Below, piece after piece: positions 52,970-61,501 of a stretch of DNA of 64,000 nt. The position numbers and the translations under genes were made by a program. Position 1 is the stretch's first letter. Every line of letters begins with the position of its first letter. The DNA is taken from assembly GCA_018266845.1 (NCBI GenBank), contig JAFDZO010000019.1, positions 1 through 64,000 of the forward strand, given 5' to 3'. The notes beneath the pieces were generated by a model that was not told where the DNA came from, did no database searches, and saw only the letters and a list, made by a program, of their open reading frames with translations. The DNA is from Bacteroidota bacterium. GTDB lineage: Bacteria; Bacteroidota; Ignavibacteria; Tepidaquicellales; Tepidaquicellaceae.

Positions 52970-54430
52970 ATGATAAATCACAAAATATTTGATACTTTAA
53001 AGAGTTTTGACGAAAACTACCTTAAACGGTTGAGAGATTTTACCAACTCGCCGTATTTTAACTCAAATAAAAAAGTAAAGGAATTATTTGAAATTATTTA
53101 TTCCGCCAAGCCGGAGTTTACAGGAAAGAAGCTTGAGAAGAAAAATCTGATAGCGAAATTTTTCCCCGTAAAAGAAAAAAATTCGGAACAGCTTTTGAAA
53201 AATTTATTTAGCGAGCTTTCAGGACTGGTCAAAGATTTTTTGGTGCATAACGGCTTGCAGAGAAATGAATATGTAAGAGAAAATTTATATCTGGATGAAT
53301 TATTTTATCTTTCAAAATTTAGTGACGGAGTAAAGCAGTCAAATAATCTTATAGCGAAATATAAAGGCGACCAGCTTTTCAGTCCGCATTATTTTGATTC
53401 ATATTCAAAAGCAATTTCTAATTTATCAAGATGTCTTTATATGGAAGGCAGGAGCTTTGAGACGGAAGGGCTTTCAGAAAAATCTTATGAAATTTTTATC
53501 TTAAAATTTATTTACGACTTTATTGATCTAAAGAACAGCGTTGCGCTATATGATAAGTCTGGTAATGCTATTGAAATTCCCGAGTTTATAACAAAGTTTC
53601 AAAACAGTTTTAATCTTGCCGAAATAGTTGAAAGCTTAAAAAAATACAATCGGAATTATGCAGGTATATTAGATGCTTACAGTGATATGGATGAGATGCT
53701 TGGACGTGAAGATAACTCTGAAATTTTTTTAAAGCTGAAGCAGAAAGTTTTTGCGAATATTGATAAAGTTTCATATGAAGAAAAATATTTTTTATATACG
53801 GTCCTCACCAATAATGTTTATTCCAATCTTGGTGCAGCAAAGCCGGAATATTATAAAGATGCCTTTGAAATTGTAAAATTCTTTTTAGAAAAGGAAGTTT
53901 TTTTGTATCCGGGCTCACCGTATATGCTTACCTTAAACTATGAAAACATCGCATCCTGTTCATCATTTATGGAAGATAATGTTTGGACCGAAAATTTTCT
54001 AATTGAATACAAAAAATTCCTGAATCCTGAATTGAGAGATATGATTTTTAATAAGTCTATGGCAAGTTTTAAACTGGGTATAAGAGAGTTTGATGACGCG
54101 CTTAAATATATAAACTGCTACAAAGCAGGGGATGTTTATGAGAAAGTATATGTAAAATTTTATATAATAATAATTTTTTATGAAAAAGGAGATTTGGAAC
54201 GCTCGCTTTACGAGCTTGATACACTTCTTCACTATGTAAACTATAACGATGATAAGCTTCCAAAAAATCTTGAAGCAGTGTTAAGAAATACAGTACCTGC
54301 TCTCAAAAAAGTGATAACCACTAAAGCTAACTATAAAAAAATTGATTACGCGGATTTTAAAGCATTTCAAGAAACGCCAAATATTTATTTCAAAAACTGG
54401 ATAATTAAAAAAATGGAGGAATTGTTGTAA
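52970..54430 (+). CDS. Unrecognised helical protein paired with the T9SS gene (paralogue B)
   Basis: 486 residues, cytoplasmic by sequence. N-terminus TLKSFDENYLKRLRDFTNSP, YFNSNK and NSEQLLKNLFSELSGLVKDF matches paralogue A, and both end in a ...KKWILEKMKEL(I) / KNWIIKKMEELL motif. Charged helical repeats with many Lys/Glu. Divergent from the T9SS gene as in module A. No catalytic motif is visible. It may be a regulator or assembly factor of its neighbour, but that is inference from conserved pairing only. Confidence 0.75.
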   Translation: MINHKIFDTLKSFDENYLKRLRDFTNSPYFNSNKKVKELFEIIYSAKPEFTGKKLEKKNLIAKFFPVKEKNSEQLLKNLFSELSGLVKDFLVHNGLQRNEYVRENLYLDELFYLSKFSDGVKQSNNLIAKYKGDQLFSPHYFDSYSKAISNLSRCLYMEGRSFETEGLSEKSYEIFILKFIYDFIDLKNSVALYDKSGNAIEIPEFITKFQNSFNLAEIVESLKKYNRNYAGILDAYSDMDEMLGREDNSEIFLKLKQKVFANIDKVSYEEKYFLYTVLTNNVYSNLGAAKPEYYKDAFEIVKFFLEKEVFLYPGSPYMLTLNYENIASCSSFMEDNVWTENFLIEYKKFLNPELRDMIFNKSMASFKLGIREFDDALKYINCYKAGDVYEKVYVKFYIIIIFYEKGDLERSLYELDTLLHYVNYNDDKLPKNLEAVLRNTVPALKKVITTKANYKKIDYADFKAFQETPNIYFKNWIIKKMEELL

Positions 54431-54637
54431 TACCTTTGGAATAAAAAAAATCTACAGAGTGATAAAATTGAGGGGATGTTTGAATCTACAAAGGGGTTTT
54501 CGATTTGAGTTGTTACTAAACAAATTTAATAGATTAGGACGGATAAAACATTTTTCCGCATAGTCTTTTCAGGAATTTTCTACCTGTTTATTAGCAATAG
54601 TAAGTAAAAATTGCGGCAAAGAATTATATGCAAACTA

Positions 54638-54670
54638 AAAGAGGGTCAGCAAATTTTGCTAACCCTCTTT
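54638..54670. terminator. Terminator beside the tRNA-Asp remnant
   Basis: AAAGAGGGT(C/T)AGCAAA...TTTGCTAACCCTCTTT, strong stem flanked by A/T runs. It lies on the 3' side of the tRNA remnant, where the original tRNA terminator would be. Confidence 0.85.
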
Positions 54671-54689
54671 ATTATTTGAAACTTAATCC

Positions 54690-54733
54690 TGCGGAATCGA
54701 CGGGACTCGAACCCGCGACCTCCTGAGTGACAG
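54690..54733 (-). other. tRNA-Asp (GTC) 3'-end remnant, candidate att site
   Basis: Minus-strand 44 nt from the anticodon loop CTGTCAC (GTC, Asp) through stem TCAGG, variable AGGTC, T-arm GCGGG-TTCGAGT-CCCGT and acceptor CGATTCC to GCA. The 5' half (acceptor, D-arm, 5' anticodon strand) is missing: upstream bases read AAGTGA, not CCTGA. This is the piece left where tyrosine-recombinase elements enter a tRNA at its anticodon loop/3' end. The element lies on the high-coordinate side. Confidence 0.88.
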
Positions 54734-54795
54734 TCACTTCAAGAACATCGAAACCGTGAAAATGTAAGGCTTTTTAAAGTTTTTATTTCCCATAT

Positions 54796-54847
54796 TTACC
54801 CAAATATCACCCATTTTTATCAAAAGTGTTACCCAAACTGTTACCCG
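54796..54847. repeat. GTTACCC-like direct repeats beside the tRNA remnant
   Basis: TTTACCCAAA (54796), TATCACCC (54805), GTTACCCAAA (54828) and GTTACCCG (54840) lie on the element side of the tRNA-Asp remnant. Short direct repeats in this position resemble integrase arm-type binding sites. The interpretation is inferred. Confidence 0.5.
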
Positions 54848-55152
54848 AGATATTAAGCTATTTCGTTAAAATTAAAACAAGAATTAATTTATATATTTTT
54901 GCGATTAAATTAAATGGAAAAATAAAGAAAAATGGGGAACAACAGAACTAGTAAATTTATAACTACTTTTTAAGTTAGATATTGTTGATTGATTATTTAC
55001 TGGTTCTATTCAATTCTCAAAACAATTCTTTCAATAGACGGTACTGGTTTAAGAATAGAAACAAAAATTGTAAGATTAGTTTAAATAGTACCAGATTTAA
55101 TTAATTATTCTTAACTTTGTATAAGTTTATTAAACCTAATATATAAAAATTT

Positions 55153-55267
55153 ATGACTCACGCACAAGCATCTGTAATTAGGAATGATTGGTATGCAAAG
55201 TTACCCAACTAATGGAAGCTCAATAACTTTAAAAAGCGGCATTGTCTTACCTGACTGGGTAAAATAA
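55153..55267 (+). other. Two overlapping mini-ORFs, possibly one frameshifted small gene
   Basis: ATG at 55153 encodes MTHAQASVIRNDWYAKLPN and stops. A second frame from ATG 55193 encodes MQSYPTNGSSITLKSGIVLP, then DWVK. Joined by a frame change they would make a ~40-residue peptide. This is weak evidence: there is no recognisable family and no clear ribosome-binding site. Confidence 0.3.
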
Positions 55268-55368
55268 ATTTTTATTGAGTCGAGTAAAATTCATTGAAGC
55301 TCTTCAGGAGTTTTCATAAAATTAATATATTGGTCAATTAACTTTTTTATAAAAAATATTAAATTTTT

Positions 55369-57375
55369 ATGAATGCTAATTACTTTTTTCTATGTAAAAG
55401 TTTATTTAACTCTATTAGAGTTACTTCAGATATGTTTCAAGATTTTGTTAAACAACCTGTTCGCTATAATTCCTTTATTAGAAATAAAAGCTGGAGTGAA
55501 CTTAAAAGACACAGTTTACAAGATATTTTAAAATCTTTTTATTACATCAATTTGATGCAAAAAGATGTTAAAAAGTTTTACATGTTAAGAAAAGTAAATA
55601 GTTTAAATTACAATAAGTGCGTTAAATTAATTGAACAATTATTTGATAAAAAGAATTCTGAAATACTAAAAAAAATAATTACTAAAGAAGAAAAAAATCA
55701 AAAGAATAGAGAAGCTATTTTAAACTTTAAAAGTCTTAGAAAAAAGATTGATGGAAATAAGATTATAAAAATAACTCAGAAAGTTTTTAGTAGTGATAGC
55801 TTAAGTCAAAATTTATTGTATTCTATAAACTCTCAAATTCATTTTGCAAAAAATGCATTTGAAACTTTGATGAAGGTTTCAATGACGGATTCAAGAAAAT
55901 ATTTTGAATCGTCCAAGTTTATAATAACACAGAAAGATTTTAAACTTTTAGTTCGTAATTACCGGAATTTTCAAGCACAATTAAATTATTTACAAAAAGA
56001 AATATACCTAAACTCAATTAAAGATAAAACAAAAGTAAAATATGCTCTTCAGAATTTAACTCACTGGGTAACTCAAAACTTTGAGGAGCTTATTAAATTA
56101 AATTCGTTTGCTCAGTATTTGTGCAGTAAGCAAAACAAAGAAGACAGAAGTTTTTATGAAAAACAAAAGATTTGTATTTCATGTAGTATGTTGGCAAGAG
56201 AAACTATTGCAAGTTATATTTCTGCAACTATAATGTTATATGAAGTTCTCGGTGTTAATCTCAATAGAAATACTAATGAAATTCTTAATTCCGCTCTTTT
56301 CATACCTTTTAATGGGAAAATTCAGATTGGCAAAAAAAGTGATTTTAAAAGAATAAACAGATTGCCAAATAATATGCTTGTTTCTGTTTTTGGAATCTTA
56401 AAATCTACAGATATTGTAAAAAAAGGTAGAGTGTTATATTATAAAGGTGTTCTATTTGATGATAAAAGTAAAAAAACAATTACAATTTATACCAAATCAA
56501 ATTTTGTTGAAGAAGGACTAACAATTGGGAGTTTGATAAGAATAACTGGAAAACTGTTAAAAGAAAACACCCTTAATAAAACACCGTGTATTGAAGTTGA
56601 ACAACTAAAGATTCAGGAACATTATAAAGATCAATTTTGGAAAATTGCTTTTTTAAATAATTCCTCAGGATATTATAATTATTGGTTGCAATATCTTAAC
56701 ATAGACTTCACTTATAATCCCGAAGACCTTTCTAAAAACTCTGTCACTGCTGAATCTCAATCAAATTGTGATCAGGAATATCTGGATTATCTTAATTTAT
56801 GTATAGAGTATGATGAAGCTCAAGAAGATTTTACTATATCAGAAGCTGAAGTAATAGGAGCTCAAACTGCAGCTTTAATTTCATGTGTTGTTGGAGGAGT
56901 TTGGACGGGTGGTGCATCTTGTATCTTGGCTACTATAACTCTTGCTATTGCTATATTTCATGCAGAAGCAGAAAAGAAAAAGGTAGATAAGGCTAAAGAA
57001 AAAATGGATAAGGCTAGAAAAAAATGGCAGGACTGTATAAATCCTATTTCAGGGATTGGGAATATAGGTATAGGAAATATTGGAATAGGGAATATAGGTG
57101 TAGGAAAAATAGGTGTAGATCGTACAGGGTCAGGTAATACGGGAAGTGGAAACACTGGAAATGGAAATATTGGAATTGGAAATACTAGCATAAGTAGTAT
57201 TGGTAGAGGGACATCAATTGACGGATTTGCTAATTTCAGCTTCAATTCATTTTATTCTGAAGATAATAGTGAAAGCGTAGATAATTGGAATGAAGATACT
57301 TCCATAGATGAGGGTACGAGTATTCCAGATAACAATACAGATGAACCGAGTGAAGAAGGAAGTTATATAGTTTAG
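55369..57375 (+). CDS. Unrecognised multidomain protein with Gly-Asn pentapeptide-like repeats
   Basis: 668 residues. A Lys-rich helical N-half (about 1-310) leads to a probable OB-fold-like beta segment (about 340-430: NNMLVSVFGILKSTD, RITGKLLKEN). A hydrophobic hairpin follows at about 500-532 (VVGGVWTGGASCILATITLA), then a charged coiled-coil. A tandem repeat of GIGNI/GxGNT units occupies about 562-614, and the tail is acidic. The repeat resembles the NxGxGN repeats of mycobacterial MPTR proteins by composition only. No signal peptide. Function unknown. Confidence 0.7.
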   Translation: MNANYFFLCKSLFNSIRVTSDMFQDFVKQPVRYNSFIRNKSWSELKRHSLQDILKSFYYINLMQKDVKKFYMLRKVNSLNYNKCVKLIEQLFDKKNSEILKKIITKEEKNQKNREAILNFKSLRKKIDGNKIIKITQKVFSSDSLSQNLLYSINSQIHFAKNAFETLMKVSMTDSRKYFESSKFIITQKDFKLLVRNYRNFQAQLNYLQKEIYLNSIKDKTKVKYALQNLTHWVTQNFEELIKLNSFAQYLCSKQNKEDRSFYEKQKICISCSMLARETIASYISATIMLYEVLGVNLNRNTNEILNSALFIPFNGKIQIGKKSDFKRINRLPNNMLVSVFGILKSTDIVKKGRVLYYKGVLFDDKSKKTITIYTKSNFVEEGLTIGSLIRITGKLLKENTLNKTPCIEVEQLKIQEHYKDQFWKIAFLNNSSGYYNYWLQYLNIDFTYNPEDLSKNSVTAESQSNCDQEYLDYLNLCIEYDEAQEDFTISEAEVIGAQTAALISCVVGGVWTGGASCILATITLAIAIFHAEAEKKKVDKAKEKMDKARKKWQDCINPISGIGNIGIGNIGIGNIGVGKIGVDRTGSGNTGSGNTGNGNIGIGNTSISSIGRGTSIDGFANFSFNSFYSEDNSESVDNWNEDTSIDEGTSIPDNNTDEPSEEGSYIV

Positions 57376-57662
57376 GTATTTTTAAAAATTAACTTTTTTT
57401 CATAATTAATATTGCTGTATTTCAATATTTTTTTCTGAGCATAAATATCTACAAATTTTCCGGTTTTTTTTTGAAGTTCTAACTGACATTTTTTAATATC
57501 AAGATTGAATGTTTTATTATAATCTATTTCTACATATAAATCTATGTCACTTTTAAAATCTGCATCTCCTCTTGCGTAAGAACCGAAAATAAAAACTCTT
57601 TTGACAGGAAGTGCTTTAAAATAGTTTTTAATAATTTTAATATTTTTATTACTTAAAACCAT
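57372..57662 (-). CDS. MNT-type nucleotidyltransferase domain protein
   Basis: 96 residues. Minimal nucleotidyltransferase with FIFGSYARGDADFKSDIDLY (GSx10DxD) and a second acidic residue in KFVDIYAQKK. Such proteins usually pair with a HEPN toxin and AMPylate it, but no HEPN gene is adjacent. It is convergent with the 668-residue gene and overlaps it by four bases. Confidence 0.85.
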   Translation of the reverse strand: MVLSNKNIKIIKNYFKALPVKRVFIFGSYARGDADFKSDIDLYVEIDYNKTFNLDIKKCQLELQKKTGKFVDIYAQKKILKYSNINYEKKLIFKNT

Positions 57663-57701
57663 ATATAGGAAAATTTTATTTGGTTAATCATAAGATGTTA
57701 A

Positions 57702-57950
57702 ATGACGCCACGAATTGTCCCGGTTAATCAAACTGAAGTTTATTATAATGGTCAATATTATTCTGTAAATAGTTTTGAAGTTACAAAAGAAAATATAATT
57801 GAAAATCTTAAAAACAATTTGGAAAATTTGCATTGTGAAATGGTAGGAAATTCCAAAAGATTACCATATAAATTTGATAATGTGTATTGCACTATATTAA
57901 TAGACAAAGAAACACAAGATGTGCAAAAAACAAACGTTACTAAATCATAA
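57702..57950 (+). CDS. Small hypothetical protein
   Basis: 82 residues, MTPRIVPVNQTEVYYNGQYY, single small domain with two Cys (HCEMVGN, VYCTIL). No family recognised. It starts 40 bases from the divergent MNT gene. Coding potential is moderate; it could be an antitoxin-sized or phage-type protein. Confidence 0.5.
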   Translation: MTPRIVPVNQTEVYYNGQYYSVNSFEVTKENIIENLKNNLENLHCEMVGNSKRLPYKFDNVYCTILIDKETQDVQKTNVTKS

Positions 57951-58037
57951 ATTGATAAAAATTGAAACGAAAAATAGATGTCAAAATTGAAGTTAGTAAA
58001 TATGGATAAAGTAACTTTTGTTAAGTCTTGATTGATT

Positions 58038-58559
58038 CTAGTTAGCCAAATAATATTCACTAGCGAATTCTTTCACTAACCCATTTATAACATTTTCTAG
58101 AGTTAACTTAATATTTTCTTTACTTCCTTTTGGATTCATAAAAAGAACTTTCGAACTGTATTCACTAACAACATAAAGTACAGAATAATTACAATCCACG
58201 TCTTCTATTTTAGCACGTCTCCAAACTTTTAAAAATATATTTCCATAAGAAACTTCTTCAATTCCTAATTGTGCATCCACTATATCAAATTCTAAACCAA
58301 CTATACATTGAGCAAAAGTATCAACAATTTTAATTTTGGGAATTTTATTTTTTATGACATTAATTAAATAATTTTTGGTCGGAAAATATTTTTCTAAGTA
58401 TGATGTTCCTTCACCTTGTAAATTATTATAACCAATATCACAACTTTTAAAATTTCCTAAATGACATTTTGCAAATCCAACTTCAAAATCATCTTTTTGT
58501 GCAAATGCTGAATTACAGAGAATAATATAAATAGCTAAAATAGAAAATTTGATTTTCAT
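58038..58559 (-). CDS. Secreted hypothetical protein
   Basis: 173 residues with a signal peptide (MKIKFSILAIYIILCNSAFA, then QKDD). The mature part has Cys in GFAKCHLGNFKSCDIGYNN, AQCIVG and DVDCNYS, which could form disulfides. No family recognised. Predicted to be periplasmic. Confidence 0.65.
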   Translation of the reverse strand: MKIKFSILAIYIILCNSAFAQKDDFEVGFAKCHLGNFKSCDIGYNNLQGEGTSYLEKYFPTKNYLINVIKNKIPKIKIVDTFAQCIVGLEFDIVDAQLGIEEVSYGNIFLKVWRRAKIEDVDCNYSVLYVVSEYSSKVLFMNPKGSKENIKLTLENVINGLVKEFASEYYLAN

Positions 58560-58742
58560 ATTTAAATTTTAAAATGAATATTCTGATTTTTTAATTTCTT
58601 AACAATACAATTTTCAATATAACCAAATAATATCAAAGTGATAAAAGACAAATCAATAAAAGAGTATTAAATAATTCATTTCATTTTCGGGTATAATATT
58701 AATGAAGGAAAATACTTTTCTTATTAATCAAAAAGAATAACA

Positions 58743-58886
58743 ATGTACTCTCCAAAAATCTCCGAGGATTTAATTCCCATCTTATATGTTACAGCTAAAT
58801 CAAAAAAACAACCAATGACAAAGTTAGTTGATAGCATTTTAAGACAGCATCTCACTCAATCTTCCATTCCAACCTCCAACAAATAA
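58743..58886 (+). CDS. Small ribbon-helix-helix-like protein
   Basis: 47 residues, MYSPKISEDLIPILYVTAKS, then KKQPMTKLVDSILRQHLTQS. A short strand followed by two helices, as in CopG/Arc-type repressors. It lies upstream of the Gam-like operon and would suit a local regulator of it. Too short for most gene finders. Confidence 0.6.
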   Translation: MYSPKISEDLIPILYVTAKSKKQPMTKLVDSILRQHLTQSSIPTSNK

Positions 58887-58952
58887 GCACTGCTTATTCT
58901 GGTATAATATCATTGAATCCAAATTAATCTAAATTTAAAAAGGAGAATTCAA

Positions 58953-59072
58953 ATGAGTTATTACCTAATGCTTATAAAGCATGTTGCAAAAATTGTATGT
59001 CGTGAATGCATTGAATTACTTTTTACAAAGCTCGCCAAATTTAAATGGAGACCTTATGTTAGGAAAAGATAG
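58953..59072 (+). CDS. Short ORF with strong ribosome-binding site, overlapping the Gam gene
   Basis: 39 residues, MSYYLMLIKHVAKIVCRECI..., preceded by AAGGAGAATTCAA, the best Shine-Dalgarno in the region. It ends at TAG 59070-59072, 14 bases after an internal ATG (59056) of the Gam frame. It may be a leader peptide coupled to Gam translation or a small protein. It could equally be accidental. Confidence 0.45.
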   Translation: MSYYLMLIKHVAKIVCRECIELLFTKLAKFKWRPYVRKR

Positions 59073-59673
59073 TTCAGCGCAAGTTTTAACATCCCTTGAT
59101 GAATCCAATATTCATTCAATCGAAGAAGCTAAGTCTTTAACAAAGCCTTTATCTGATAAAGAAACACTGGAAGAAATAATAAATAGTATGAATCTGGATG
59201 AAGGCTTTTTAACTGATAACCTGAAGGAAGCTTCTCCTGAAGTCCAACTTGATACATACTTATATGTAATCAGGAAGAAAGAGGAAGAACTTTTTAAGTA
59301 TCAGCAAATAGCCACAGAAACTATTGCAAGAACTGAAAAATGGCTTGAAGGCAGGGAAAAGAATATCAATTCATCCATTTCGTATTTAAGCAATCGCTTA
59401 AGATATTATCTGAAGTCAAATAACCTCAAATCTCTTTCTCTCCCAAACGGAGTTATAGGACTTCGCAAACTTCCAAAGAAATTGGAAATCTCAGATGAAG
59501 AATTATTCTTCAGAGATGCAAACCCGGATTTATTAAAACATCATCCTGAAAGCTACGAACCTGACTTACAAGCAATTAAGAATTTCATTAACAAAGCAAA
59601 TGAAATTCCTAAAGGTGTCATCGTCAAAAGCCAGGAGCCAAAGTTCTATTACAAGCTTTCAGAACAAAATTAA
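58981..59673 (+). CDS. Gam-like host-nuclease inhibitor family protein
   Basis: 230 residues from the ATG at 58981; an internal ATG at 59056 (MLGKDSSA) is an alternative. A central coiled-coil (KKEEELFKYQQIATETIART) and the conserved core EKWLEGREKNINSSISYLSN, RLRYYLKSNNLKSLSLPNGV, IGLRKLPKKLEI and HHPESYEPDLQAI match Mu Gam-superfamily proteins that bind DNA ends and block exonucleases. This is a typical phage or integrative-element gene. Downstream partners suggest a recombination/replication module. Confidence 0.85.
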   Translation: MLQKLYVVNALNYFLQSSPNLNGDLMLGKDSSAQVLTSLDESNIHSIEEAKSLTKPLSDKETLEEIINSMNLDEGFLTDNLKEASPEVQLDTYLYVIRKKEEELFKYQQIATETIARTEKWLEGREKNINSSISYLSNRLRYYLKSNNLKSLSLPNGVIGLRKLPKKLEISDEELFFRDANPDLLKHHPESYEPDLQAIKNFINKANEIPKGVIVKSQEPKFYYKLSEQN

Positions 59674-59697
59674 TTTTAAAACCTTTAAACTAAAAAA

Positions 59698-60153
59698 ATG
59701 AGTAAACCAAAATTTGAATTAGACATAAACATTCCACGCACATTCAAACTGCTTCAGACAGACCCTGCAACAGGTCAAAGCTCTTATGGTGCATGGTGGC
59801 TGTATAATGTAATATCTGATGGTACAGAGTATTCATTCTTTGCACCTGAGAAAGTTGTAAATCACTTTAAGCAACATCATGTAGGGCAACAGGATGAAAT
59901 TACTATCACAAAGAAAATCACTAAGAGCGGAAAAGCTAACATAGTGGATTATGAAATAAGCATAAAGAAGCCAGAGCCGAAACAAGCTCAAAACTCTGAA
60001 AATCCTTACAATGACAATGAAACGATGTCAACTGATTATCCGGTTATGTTACAAGCTATGTCAGATGCAGTGAAATTAAGAGAGGAACTTGGTGTCGATA
60101 TTGACATTAACAAGCTCGGAGTAACTCTGTTTTTAAGAAGAGTTAGAGCTTAA
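59698..60153 (+). CDS. Probable OB-fold ssDNA-binding protein of mobile-element type
   Basis: 151 residues. The N-terminal beta region reads FELDINIPRTFKLLQTDPAT, then WWLYNVISDGTEYSFFAPEK, suggesting an OB fold. The acidic linker and C-terminal helix read MLQAMSDAVKLREELGVDID. It lies 25 bp downstream of Gam-like on the same strand, as single-strand-binding proteins often do in phage recombination modules. The ssDNA-binding role is inferred from pattern and position, not from a catalytic motif. Confidence 0.6.
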   Translation: MSKPKFELDINIPRTFKLLQTDPATGQSSYGAWWLYNVISDGTEYSFFAPEKVVNHFKQHHVGQQDEITITKKITKSGKANIVDYEISIKKPEPKQAQNSENPYNDNETMSTDYPVMLQAMSDAVKLREELGVDIDINKLGVTLFLRRVRA

Positions 60154-60228
60154 CAATTAACAAACATAATTTCAAAAGAGAGAATTGTTTTCGGATGATT
60201 CTCTCTTTTCATTTAAATTAAAATTAAC

Positions 60229-60543
60229 ATGGAACTCTTTACAAAAGAAATTGAAGCAAAAGCACAAGAGCAATATCAAAAAGGAAATGCCCTTGAATCA
60301 CAAGTTGTTGTTGCAAAGTTCTTTAATCCTACAGGAGCGGGAACTTGGTATTTACTCAATCAAGACCCGGAAGATACAAATTACTGCTGGGGAATATGTC
60401 ACATCTTTGAATGGGAGATAGGAAGCTTTTCAAAATCTGATTTGGTGGAATTTAAAGGAAAGTTCGGGTTAGGAATTGAAAGAGATTTAAACTTTGAAGA
60501 AGTAAATGCTAAGAAATTATGGGATGAATTAAGAAAGCAATAA
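60229..60543 (+). CDS. DUF2958 protein
   Basis: 104 residues. The family markers are VAKFFNPTGAGTWYLLNQDP, EDTNYCWGICHIFEWEIGSF and GLGIERDLNFEEVNAKKLWD. DUF2958 proteins are common on conjugative plasmids and integrative elements; their function is unknown. Its presence supports an integrated element here. It forms a run with Gam-like and the OB-fold protein. Confidence 0.88.
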   Translation: MELFTKEIEAKAQEQYQKGNALESQVVVAKFFNPTGAGTWYLLNQDPEDTNYCWGICHIFEWEIGSFSKSDLVEFKGKFGLGIERDLNFEEVNAKKLWDELRKQ

Positions 60544-60547
60544 TTCG

Positions 60548-61501
60548 TTATTGCTTTTTATTTTTAATACGAAAAGCTAAAGTATAACCAGGTATGAAAC
60601 CAAATACAGAAAATACTAGCCCAAATGCTATGATATCTACAAAACTTTTGATTCTAAAAAACAAATCCAACTCTTCTATTGCAATTAATAACCCGAAGCT
60701 GATACCCACTAGAAAAAATATTAACATACCTATATATCCTCCTTTAAATTTTATTTGATTATGTTTTAAATTTTTATTTTTAAAAGTTATTTGTTCCTGC
60801 CTATTTTTATAATTTATATCAAGAACCATTAGTTTTTCTTTGTATTCATTTGACCGTTTTTTAAGGTAATCACCGTATTCCTTAAATTCTAATTGATACT
60901 GAATGTTTTTAATAATTTCTGGTGTTATTTGATCTAAAAAAGTTAAAATTTCTATATTTTGGGGACTATAAGTCACAGCTTTTTCTAACATTGTAATTAA
61001 CTGCTTACAATTTTCAAAATACTGTAGCATTTTATTTTTACCTTTGATACTTAGTGTTTTATAATTTGTAGTTATCGTCGTATAATAATTGTGACAAATG
61101 TAATTTAGTTCACAAGCAATAGTTGATTTTAGGGAAGCAATATCTTCAGAATCAGAATACTCAAGGCATTTTTCAAAAGCTGTCAGTATTTCTGCTTCAT
61201 TAATGTCTTTTTTTTGATGAAGAAATCCATACGATACAGCTTTACCAAACCATGCCTGACTATTATTTACATCAAATTCTAATACTTTATTAAAATAATT
61301 ATAAGCTTCAGCATAATTTTTTGTTTTCAATGCTTCATTTCCTAATTTAAGTAAATTGGGAACATTGCCATCTATCACAACTTTAATAACTTCCCGAACT
61401 CTAATATCAACACCACAGTACATACATTTTACAAAATCTTTATTGTCAGGAATCTGTAGTTCACCATTACAGCTTGGACATTTTGCAGCAACAAATTTCA
61501 T
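60548..61501 (-). CDS. Zinc-ribbon TPR membrane protein
   Basis: 317 residues from the ATG at 61501; the longer frame reads through a structured repeat. N-terminal zinc ribbon CPSCNGELQIPDNKDFVKCM, ending in CMYCG, then a TPR pair (about 55-125: KLGNEALKTKNYAEAYNYFN, then AWFGKAVSYGF). A helical middle and two membrane segments near 265-310 (MLIFFLVGISFGLLIAIEEL, VDIIAFGLVFSVFGFIPGYT) complete it. Unknown role. Its leader carries the inverted-repeat element at 61542-61701. Confidence 0.8.
   Translation of the reverse strand: MKFVAAKCPSCNGELQIPDNKDFVKCMYCGVDIRVREVIKVVIDGNVPNLLKLGNEALKTKNYAEAYNYFNKVLEFDVNNSQAWFGKAVSYGFLHQKKDINEAEILTAFEKCLEYSDSEDIASLKSTIACELNYICHNYYTTITTNYKTLSIKGKNKMLQYFENCKQLITMLEKAVTYSPQNIEILTFLDQITPEIIKNIQYQLEFKEYGDYLKKRSNEYKEKLMVLDINYKNRQEQITFKNKNLKHNQIKFKGGYIGMLIFFLVGISFGLLIAIEELDLFFRIKSFVDIIAFGLVFSVFGFIPGYTLAFRIKNKKQ

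Larger units (their letters stand above)
54431..55368. other. Junction region: terminator, tRNA-Asp remnant, direct repeats, small ORFs
   Basis: 938 bp without a normal gene. Contains a terminator (54638-54670), the tRNA-Asp 3' remnant (54690-54733), GTTACCC-type direct repeats (54796-54847) and two tiny overlapping ORFs (55153-55267). The rest is AT-rich with nothing recognisable. Confidence 0.75.

Noticed and set aside
54841-55140. Remnant of an integrase gene next to the tRNA-Asp fragment
   Set aside because: No reading frame with recombinase motifs is visible. The intact integrase is expected at the other end of the element.
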